From assembly GCA_902475435.1 (NCBI GenBank), contig CABRZL010000062.1, forward strand, positions 1 to 11,477: a stretch of DNA of 11,477 nt, in the 5' to 3' direction. Below, piece by piece: positions 1 to 4,550 of this stretch; the first letter of the stretch is position 1, and every line of letters starts with the position of its first letter. Below the pieces are notes generated by a model that did no database searches, was not told where the DNA came from, and saw only the letters and a program-made list of their open reading frames with translations. The stretch is from an uncultured Eubacteriales bacterium (GTDB taxonomy: Bacteria > Bacillota > Clostridia > Oscillospirales > Oscillospiraceae). Position numbers and translations under genes: made by a program.

Positions 1-102
1 ATTTAGCTGATATTGTAATATATTATACAAGGAGAAGCATGGAATAACAAGTTTTGCAAAAAAGAAAGACGCTGCAGGTGTCACGTTTATGTAAGATTGG
101 CG

Positions 103-111
103 TGATATAAA
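103..111 (+). promoter_or_regulatory. Possible extended -10 promoter of the small secreted protein gene
   Basis: TG at 103-104, one base, then TATAAA at 106-111 fits an extended -10 element. It lies about 45 nt before the probable start codon. No convincing -35 is present at the expected distance, so this is a moderate call. Confidence 0.35.
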
Positions 112-140
112 CACAATATAAAAATCTCATTCCAAAATTC

Positions 141-146
141 AGGAGG
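141..146 (+). promoter_or_regulatory. Ribosome binding site deciding the TTG start
   Basis: A perfect AGGAGG sits 9 nt before the TTG at 156 and directly against the TTG at 147. The spacing argues for 156 as the start of the secreted protein. Confidence 0.75.
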
Positions 147-155
147 TTGAAATTT

Positions 156-488
156 TTGAAAAAACTGTTTTCTCTGTTGTTTGCCGTTGCGTTGTTGTGT
201 TCCCTATGCATATTCCCGGTTTCAGCAGTTGATGTATCTGATTCAGCAACCACTGAACAGGAAACAATTGCAGTTCCTCTTGCGGCAAGAATTGCGGTAA
301 GTTACAATAAAACAATTACGGTAAATTACGCAAGTCAGAGTTCGATTCCTACTTATTACACTTACACTGAGTATAACAGTGAGTACAACGCATGGTTTAC
401 GGGAAATCTGGCGCTAAAGAGCGTAACAAAGATGTCTAAAACGAAGTGGGTGGCAACATTCAGTGGTGTTATGCATGGTACAATTTAG
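156..488 (+). CDS. Small secreted protein of unknown function
   Basis: I do not recognise this 110-aa protein. It opens with a clear signal peptide: two lysines, a hydrophobic core (LFSLLFAVALLCSLCIF), then PVSA followed by VDVSD, which suggests cleavage after the alanine near residue 24. The mature part is about 85 residues, rich in Ser, Thr, Tyr and Asn and without cysteine, and it ends in a strand-like WVATFSG segment. That composition suits a small extracellular beta-rich protein. A TTG at 147 also opens the frame, but it abuts the AGGAGG at 141-146. The TTG at 156 has an ideal 9-nt spacing from it and puts the lysines at the N-terminus, so it is preferred. The gene stands alone, followed by the hairpin block at 548-669. 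Function unknown. Confidence 0.7.
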   Translation: MKKLFSLLFAVALLCSLCIFPVSAVDVSDSATTEQETIAVPLAARIAVSYNKTITVNYASQSSIPTYYTYTEYNSEYNAWFTGNLALKSVTKMSKTKWVATFSGVMHGTI

Positions 489-547
489 ATTGTACTGCAA
501 CACATTTATTAAATCAGCAACACAGATCTTATTGTCTCTTTTCCTTT

Positions 548-591
548 TGCAGCTTGGGATGGAGCCGTCAGCGGCCCTATCCCAGGCTGCA
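548..591. repeat. Long hairpin 1, 20-bp imperfect stem with 4-nt loop
   Basis: Arms 548-567 and 572-591 pair around the loop TCAG. The outer arms TGCAGCTTGGGAT and ATCCCAGGCTGCA pair with one T-G wobble. The inner arms contain one wobble and one A-C mismatch. Neither side has a good T-tract, so it is not a textbook intrinsic terminator. It lies 60 nt downstream of the secreted protein's stop and could form the 3' end of that mRNA. Confidence 0.6.
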
Positions 592-595
592 TTCA

Positions 596-642
596 TTGTA
601 TAAAGGGAACCACGCGATTATCGCGTGGTTCCCTTTATACAA
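596..642. repeat. Long hairpin 2, perfect 22-bp inverted repeat with 3-nt loop
   Basis: Arms 596-617 and 621-642 are exact reverse complements around TTA, with the core AAAGGGAACCACGCGA and its complement. It is only 4 nt from hairpin 1 and 2 nt from the terminator hairpin at 645-669. A perfect stem of this length is unusual for an intergenic region. It may act as a factor-independent terminator or RNA-stabilising end in either direction, although no clean U-tract follows it. Confidence 0.7.
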
Positions 643-644
643 AT

Positions 645-669
645 AGAGGCCACCCTGCGGGTGACCTCT
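645..669 (-). terminator. Intrinsic terminator of the NAD(P)H oxidoreductase gene
   Basis: On the minus strand an 11-bp stem (AGAGGTCACCC with GGGTGGCCTCT, one G-U pair, 3-nt loop) starts 13 nt after the stop codon at 683. It is followed by ATTTGTAT. Position and structure fit termination of the leftward gene. Confidence 0.65.
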
Positions 670-682
670 TCAAATCTGGAAC

Positions 683-1261
683 CTATGACGGAAATACCTC
701 AAGTATTTCTGCTTTTGCAGCATCCATAATGCTTGTTACATCCGCGCCGATCACATCCAACCCCTCCGCACAGATGCATCGCACTGTAGGAATTTGGTAA
801 AATGCCTCGGCCACTGCCTTAACATAATCAAAGCCTAGGTTTGCAACGATTGGACCGCCCGCAGTTGTAATATAATACAACTCCTTTGCTTTACATAGTG
901 TTTCCGGCACGCCTTTATCATTGTACCGGAACGTGATCCCGACCACATTGATGACCTCAATGTAGGTTTTCAGCAGTGCTGGGAATGACAGGTCCCAATA
1001 AGGAGCAGCAATTACAATCACATCTGCTGCAGCAAATTGTATTGCATACCGAAGCAGTGGGGATGTGTTGTCTTTCTGTTCCAGTGCCACGGTCCGAGCG
1101 TTTAAAGTCTCTTCTGTCAGAGGTGCGATCTCCGCCATGGCCAGGTCTAAAACTTCCACCTTGCCTGACAGCCTGCTGATGGCCAATTTTGCGAGTTCTC
1201 TGGTTCTGGATTCAGGCCGCACACAAGCATTTACAAATAAAATTTTTTCCAATCCATTCAA
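683..1261 (-). CDS. FMN-dependent NADH-azoreductase / NAD(P)H:quinone oxidoreductase family protein
   Basis: This 192-aa protein has the flavodoxin-like fold of the AzoR/NQO (Flavodoxin_2) family. These enzymes use FMN and NAD(P)H for two-electron reduction of quinones, azo compounds or nitro compounds in the cytoplasm. Visible features are a first strand ILFVNACVRP followed by the Ser/Arg-rich phosphate-binding loop (residues 7-22), a second strand DVIVIAAPYWD (80-90) leading into the helix LSFPALLKTYIE that contacts the flavin, GITFRYND.G (108-117), and ITTAGG (131-136) where the family usually has a Gly-rich flavin loop. Length matches the usual 190-210 aa. The ATG at 1261 has GAGG 6 nt upstream. 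The gene is monocistronic, with its own extended -10 promoter and terminator. The true substrate cannot be read from the sequence. Confidence 0.85.
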   Translation of the reverse strand: MNGLEKILFVNACVRPESRTRELAKLAISRLSGKVEVLDLAMAEIAPLTEETLNARTVALEQKDNTSPLLRYAIQFAAADVIVIAAPYWDLSFPALLKTYIEVINVVGITFRYNDKGVPETLCKAKELYYITTAGGPIVANLGFDYVKAVAEAFYQIPTVRCICAEGLDVIGADVTSIMDAAKAEILEVFPS

Positions 1262-1285
1262 GTCCTCTTTCCAATTGATGAAAAA

Positions 1286-1314
1286 ATTATAACACAGTTC
1301 TTCGGTTTCAGCAA
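1286..1314 (-). promoter_or_regulatory. Extended -10 promoter of the NAD(P)H oxidoreductase gene
   Basis: On the minus strand TATAAT (1286-1291) is preceded by TGT, giving an extended -10. A weak -35 TTGCTG (1309-1314) lies 17 nt further upstream. The predicted transcript starts shortly before the ribosome site of the gene ending at 683. Confidence 0.65.
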
Positions 1315-1320
1315 CAGTTT

Positions 1321-1863
1321 ATGCTCCCTCTGCCAGGGCACAAGCCTCCAGCATCGACTTCCATAATATCACTGATCATCTCTCAATGGGATATTATCAT
1401 GGGAGTATACGACGATGCCGGACGGATCATACTCCGGGAAGCATCCGACCCCGACAGTCCAGGAACTTCAGAACTTGTTTGTTGGTATTATCGTATAGAT
1501 GACACAACTTCAGTTGGGGATGACGCCGTGTGTACGTTTGCGCGCACAATGCGGATTACAATTCAGCCCGGAGAAGAATCCTGGATATACGGCGAAAATA
1601 ATGAGCCTCTTATGGAATGCACTAGTTATGAAATCACCAATTATGACAAATATGGCAATGAAACCACTGTGTGGGTGGACGCTAAATGCTGCATGAAAAC
1701 AGATGCAGACGGCTATCTTCAAATGATTATAAAGAAGTTTCTTGGTGTGAATGTGGTTACCCGTGTGGATGATTCCGGAAGGCCTCTGTGGTCGGCTATT
1801 TACGATGGTCAGAATGGAAATTTGTTGGGGTGCACTGTCTGGCAGTATGAGATGCTGGAATGA
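1321..1863 (+). CDS. Hypothetical protein, possibly a fragment of a YD-repeat-like protein
   Basis: I cannot assign this 180-aa reading frame to a family. It is acidic, soluble-looking and lacks a signal peptide or membrane segment. It contains repeated motifs of aromatic residue, Asp and Gly: YDDAGRII near residue 30, NYDKYGNETTVW near 107, VDDSGRPLWSAIYDGQNG near 152. These are loosely like YD (RHS-type) repeats, but the resemblance is weak. There is no ribosome site at the ATG at 1321 or at the internal ATG at 1405, and its 5' end runs into the leftward promoter at 1286-1314. Both points favour a 5'-truncated remnant of a larger gene. Residue composition is far from random, so it probably is or was coding. 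A start at 1405, giving 152 aa, would remove the less protein-like first 28 residues. Confidence 0.45.
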   Translation: MLPLPGHKPPASTSIISLIISQWDIIMGVYDDAGRIILREASDPDSPGTSELVCWYYRIDDTTSVGDDAVCTFARTMRITIQPGEESWIYGENNEPLMECTSYEITNYDKYGNETTVWVDAKCCMKTDADGYLQMIIKKFLGVNVVTRVDDSGRPLWSAIYDGQNGNLLGCTVWQYEMLE

Positions 1864-2148
1864 ACGACATTTCTGCAAGTAGAGATTACACTTTGTGCCT
1901 GCAAATATATAACTTCTGGCGAAACAGAATTATGTATGCAAGCAGACCAATGTTCAGTGCCAACAGACATATCCCCCACCGGAACATAGGGAAGATTTCT
2001 TCTGCCCGTCTGCGGTGGAGTGTAGATGTGGGCCGTTCTAGGCCATGATAGGCAGGTGGTAGAAGTATGCCATGCAAAATCTCGTCCGGTTCTCGGAATG
2101 TCTGATCTGGGTGGTTGTGACGGGAAGGGGGCCTTCAAAGAAAGACTC

Positions 2149-2463
2149 TTAGTAGTTCGGGGCTTGGGTCTCGGTCAGCTTCTGACCGGTGCAGCCTCCA
2201 ACCGCCAATTCCTCGCTTTGGTATATTGGCGCCCAGGTATATCTCAGATTCCCTGCCTTGGTCTCCCGGAGGGTATACATGCTGTCGTCCTGCGTGTGGG
2301 CAGAATCGCTGGAAGACAGGGAGCCCCTGTCCATACCGGCGATCTTCAGAAAATGGGCGGGCAGTTTAAAAGCATTTTTCTTTAAAATGCTTTTTGCATC
2401 TATGAAGAGACGGTGTATTTTTCCACTCAAAAAAGCCTGGAAAACTTTGATGCAGCTAGCCAA
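2149..2463 (-). pseudogene. Possible remnant of a small hypothetical protein gene
   Basis: This 104-aa frame would start at TTG 2463, inside an inverted repeat (2449-2478) and without a ribosome site. From about residue 22 it reads like a real protein (IDAKSILKKNAFKLPAHFLK then IAGMDRGS). That part is faintly reminiscent of the small AbrB/antitoxin-like proteins of Clostridia, followed by a polar tail. I do not recognise a family with confidence. The missing start signals and the flanking non-coding sequence suggest a degraded or truncated gene. It may also be a chance open frame. Confidence 0.3.
2368..2395 (+). repeat. AT-rich perfect inverted repeat with T-tract
   Basis: AAAAGCATTTT (2368-2378) and AAAATGCTTTT (2384-2394) are exact reverse complements around a 5-nt loop and end in five T. 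It resembles a weak rightward terminator, but the stem is AT-rich and it falls within the possible minus-strand remnant. Confidence 0.3.
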
Positions 2464-2478
2464 AAGACTAGCTGCATC
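2449..2478. repeat. Perfect 11-bp inverted repeat
   Basis: GATGCAGCTAG (2449-2459) and CTAGCTGCATC (2468-2478) are exact reverse complements with an 8-nt loop. No T-run follows on either strand. It covers the would-be TTG start at 2463. Role unknown: a hairpin or a protein-binding dyad. Confidence 0.45.
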
Positions 2479-2550
2479 TATAGCGTTTTGCTAATATGAA
2501 AGGGGGTGTACACTTTAGACGCCGCTTGCGGTGCGAGTGTCTTGCTGAGG

Positions 2551-2587
2551 AAAAGAAAAGAGTCCAGACGCGAATCACGCCCAGACT
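2551..2587 (-). terminator. Second, backup intrinsic terminator of the tRNA operon
   Basis: This is the copy-1 version of the same hairpin: 12 bp including four G-U pairs, ATT loop, followed by CTTTTCTTTT. The four wobbles make it weaker than the proximal copy. Confidence 0.7.
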
Positions 2588-2646
2588 CAGTCTGGAAGGG
2601 GTGGACACTTTAGATGCTACCCTTGTCGCGAGCGTCACAGTCGGAC

Positions 2647-2683
2647 AAAAGAAAAGAGTCTGAACGCGAATCGCGTCCAGACT
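2647..2683 (-). terminator. First intrinsic terminator of the tRNA operon
   Basis: On the minus strand AGTCTGGACGCG pairs with CGCGTTCAGACT (12 bp, one G-U) around an ATT loop, followed by CTTTTCTTTT. It begins 6 nt beyond the CCA end of tRNA-Tyr. Confidence 0.85.
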
Positions 2684-2688
2684 CAGTC

Positions 2689-2773
2689 TGGTGGGGGATG
2701 GTGGATTCGAACCACCGAAGGCATAGCCAGCAGATTTACAGTCTGTCCCCTTTGGCCACTCGGGAAATCCCCC
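2689..2773 (-). tRNA. tRNA-Tyr (GTA)
   Basis: The minus strand folds as a class II tRNA of 85 nt including an encoded CCA (2689-2691). It has a 7-bp acceptor GGGGGAT/ATCCCCC, anticodon loop CTGTAAA with anticodon GTA, a variable arm with a GGC/GCC stem, and T-arm GGTGG-TTCGAAT-CCACC. The outermost anticodon-stem pair (27-43) reads A-C, a mismatch where a pair is normal. It is co-transcribed behind tRNA-Thr. Confidence 0.95.
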
Positions 2774-2799
2774 ATATAAATTAACACCGATTGAGGTGA

Positions 2800-2875
2800 T
2801 GGAGCTGGTAGACGGACTCGAACCCCCGACCTGCTGATTACAAATCAGCTGCTCTACCAACTGAGCTATACCAGC
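2800..2875 (-). tRNA. tRNA-Thr (TGT)
   Basis: This is a 76-nt class I tRNA with encoded CCA (2800-2802), acceptor GCTGGTA/TACCAGC, D-arm GCTC/GAGC, anticodon stem GCTGA/TCAGC and loop TTTGTAA with anticodon TGT. The T-stem is GGGGG/CCGTC and contains a G-G mismatch at 51-63, plus a G-T wobble. It is the first gene of a two-tRNA operon. Confidence 0.95.
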
Positions 2876-2895
2876 ATCTCTCACAGAGCATGACT

Positions 2896-2924
2896 ATTAT
2901 ATCCACATGGATTCGGTTTGTCAA
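2896..2924 (-). promoter_or_regulatory. Consensus sigma-A promoter of the tRNA operon
   Basis: On the minus strand TTGACA (2919-2924), a 17-bp spacer and TATAAT (2896-2901) match the housekeeping consensus exactly. The predicted start is about 14 nt before tRNA-Thr. This is the strongest promoter in the window, as expected for stable RNA. Confidence 0.95.
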
Positions 2925-3046
2925 GAACTTTTTCGAGTTTCTTATGGTTTTTCCCGTACGGAAGTGTTAAGTGAAACGCTGCTTTGTCAGTCGTTGTGGT
3001 TTTCCATGTATGGGGAATCAACCAATGAATGAGAAGGGGGACGATC

Positions 3047-3715
3047 TTACAGGTTGCTTTCTGTACTAATACGGCCGCAAATTACAGTAAGATTTCCATT
3101 GCGGGCACGAATTTCATCTAGAAAGGGCTTGATTTTCGCCTCATCCCGCAAAGCGACAGTATACTGAAGCTCATATAATGTTCCCATATTAGTGGTCTTC
3201 ACTCGTTCCAAAATATGCGAAGTGGTGTATAAGGAAAAGATATCCTCAAAAATACCATCATAATCGAGATCTTCTGGAATTGTAATGCGAAGATCTCGAT
3301 GGGAGTCAGTGCTTCCTGCAAAACCGACGATTGTGAGCAACAAGAAAAACAGCGTTATGACGATAAAAAAGATTACTGCCAAAAGTATGTAGCCCATACC
3401 ACAGGCGATGCCCAGGGCAACGGCCAAAAATAATGCGCCAATTTGCCGGGCGGTACCAGGCTCAGAGCGAAAACGAACCAGAGAAAAGGTTCCGGCGACA
3501 GCCACACCGGCACCGACGCTGCCGGAAACCATCATAATGATGACTTGGACAATGGCGGGAAGGATGGATAATGTAATGGAAAAACCTTTGGAAAAGTGGG
3601 ATCGAAAGGAAAAGCAGAGTGCAACCAAAAGACCCAGGATTAATGAAACGCCAGTGCAGATTAGAAAAGATAACGGCGAAATGCCGCTGGCAAGGACCGT
3701 ATTAAACATATTCAT
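3047..3715 (-). CDS. DUF4956 domain-containing membrane protein
   Basis: This 222-aa protein has four predicted hydrophobic segments (about 13-36, 46-64, 92-108, 109-133) and then a soluble C-terminal domain of about 85 residues. Between segments 2 and 3 lies the DUF4956 hallmark, SGSVGAGVAVAGTFSLVRFR followed by SEPGTARQI (residues 64-92). The cytoplasmic tail (DLRITIPEDLDYDGIF onward) resembles an ACT-like or ferredoxin-like regulatory fold; that is inference. DUF4956 genes commonly sit beside VTC-domain polyphosphate-polymerase genes, exactly as here, so the protein may be a membrane partner of that enzyme. The biochemical role is not established. The start codon overlaps the upstream gene by 14 nt and has AGGAAAG at good spacing, which implies translational coupling. 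No clear terminator follows. Confidence 0.85.
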   Translation of the reverse strand: MNMFNTVLASGISPLSFLICTGVSLILGLLVALCFSFRSHFSKGFSITLSILPAIVQVIIMMVSGSVGAGVAVAGTFSLVRFRSEPGTARQIGALFLAVALGIACGMGYILLAVIFFIVITLFFLLLTIVGFAGSTDSHRDLRITIPEDLDYDGIFEDIFSLYTTSHILERVKTTNMGTLYELQYTVALRDEAKIKPFLDEIRARNGNLTVICGRISTESNL

Positions 3716-4439
3716 TCACAACTTTCCTGGAAAATTTTTGGGGCAAAATAAAGCTGGTATAACAAGAGCCGACCTTGGAAAAAGAGGTCTGATAAAGTTT
3801 TTGACGACTCAGTGCGTGGGCCAACCAAAGCGGCATAGCGTTGGGAACTTTGATTTCCATAAGTATTCGATCATCTGGCAGAATTGGAGTGCCATAGGCG
3901 CCGGAACAGAGATTGAGGTCGGTCTCACGCCATAAGAGATTCGTGTCAAAGGTGATGCGCAAATTTGGATTATCCTTCCCGATCATAGCAATACGGTTAT
4001 AACATAAAAAGATCTTGGGCACTGGGTGATGTAGCCTCATAAAATGAGAAATTTCTCGAGTGATCTGAGGATCTGAAGTAGTTGGGATAACGCCATTCAA
4101 TAAAAAGGCGCGCGCTTCAGAAATCGAGAGTGCTATGCGACGCTTATAGACAATATGGCGGTATTTCTTTTTCAGTTCTACAAATACCTGACCGTGTTCC
4201 GGATCCGGAGTTCCATAGGACCGGACTCGGAGTTTTTCCTTAAAAGCGGGCTTTTCGATTGAAGCGCGCGTAATATCATATTGTTCGGTGTCAAAAAAGA
4301 CGTTGGAAATTGTATGTAAACCATATGCATCTATGGATAAATATTTTTCCAACTGTGGCATAAGATTTTCCTGTTGCTGAGGGGTGAGAAAATATTTATT
4401 TTCATATCTGGAAAAAGATGTAATAATGCTGTCGGTCAT
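3702..4439 (-). CDS. VTC domain / polyphosphate polymerase-like protein
   Basis: This 245-aa protein matches the bacterial VTC-domain family, related to the catalytic tunnel domain of yeast Vtc4 that makes polyphosphate from ATP. The tunnel-type charged motifs are in order: RYENKYF (11-17), NVFFDT (46-51), KLRVRSYG (69-76), VFVELKKKY (85-93), VYKRR (97-101), CYNR (146-149), LRITFDTNL (160-168), LMEIKVP (193-199) and SFSKVG (219-224). The alternating Arg/Lys and Glu residues expected to bind phosphate and metal are all present, so it is likely active. It is soluble and without a signal peptide. AAGGGG lies about 10 nt before the ATG. It is the first gene of an operon with the DUF4956 protein. 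The 111-nt gap from the flavoenzyme gene upstream has no GC-rich terminator, so read-through is possible. Confidence 0.85.
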   Translation of the reverse strand: MTDSIITSFSRYENKYFLTPQQQENLMPQLEKYLSIDAYGLHTISNVFFDTEQYDITRASIEKPAFKEKLRVRSYGTPDPEHGQVFVELKKKYRHIVYKRRIALSISEARAFLLNGVIPTTSDPQITREISHFMRLHHPVPKIFLCYNRIAMIGKDNPNLRITFDTNLLWRETDLNLCSGAYGTPILPDDRILMEIKVPNAMPLWLAHALSRQKLYQTSFSKVGSCYTSFILPQKFSRKVVNEYV

Positions 4440-4550
4440 CCAAAAGCCACCCCTTCATTGCAAAATCTCAATAAAGGATATCAAAACAATGTAAAGAAAT
4501 CGTGAAAATCATATCATTATTTTTAGAAGTATTTTTGAAGTAAAAGAAAC

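Larger units (their letters stand above)
1864..2500. other. Gene-poor stretch with possible gene remnants
   Basis: No recognisable complete gene is present. Two minus-strand frames look more protein-like than the rest: 2149-2463, listed separately, and 1886-2077, which codes for 63 aa ending in a plausible membrane helix (GICLLALNIGLLAYIILF) but has no ribosome site. Two inverted repeats, 2368-2394 and 2449-2478, are also here. The most economical reading is decayed coding DNA behind a tRNA operon, a common insertion and decay site. Confidence 0.4.
2503..2692. repeat. Tandem direct repeat of about 95 bp, two diverged copies
   Basis: Copy 1 runs about 2503-2596 and copy 2 about 2597-2692. Both begin GGGGTG.ACACTTTAGA and share AAAAGAAAAGAGTC, then ACGCGAATC.CG, and CAGACTCAGTCTGG. 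Their middles have diverged. Each copy contains a minus-strand hairpin with a T-rich tail, so the unit works as a terminator module placed directly behind tRNA-Tyr. Whether the unit is dispersed elsewhere in the genome cannot be seen here. Confidence 0.7.

Noticed and set aside
596..642. Insertion-sequence terminal inverted repeat or MITE
   Set aside because: The arms are separated by 3 nt, with no internal element and no target duplication. A hairpin is the simpler reading, although genome-wide copy number was not testable.
1809..2138. 109-aa minus-strand open frame
   Set aside because: It overlaps the end of the 1321-1863 frame, has a Pro/Ser/Thr-rich random-looking translation and no ribosome site.
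2503..2692. CRISPR-like array
   Set aside because: There are only two long, diverged copies with no unique spacers. The structure is that of a tandem terminator repeat.
2468..2884. 138-aa minus-strand open frame running through the tRNA region
   Set aside because: It covers both tRNA genes and the tandem repeat. The frame is open only because of the tRNA and repeat sequence and has no ribosome site.
3408..3935. 175-aa plus-strand open frame opposite the DUF4956/VTC operon
   Set aside because: It is antisense to two well-supported overlapping genes, and its Lys/Arg-rich translation looks like a shadow frame.
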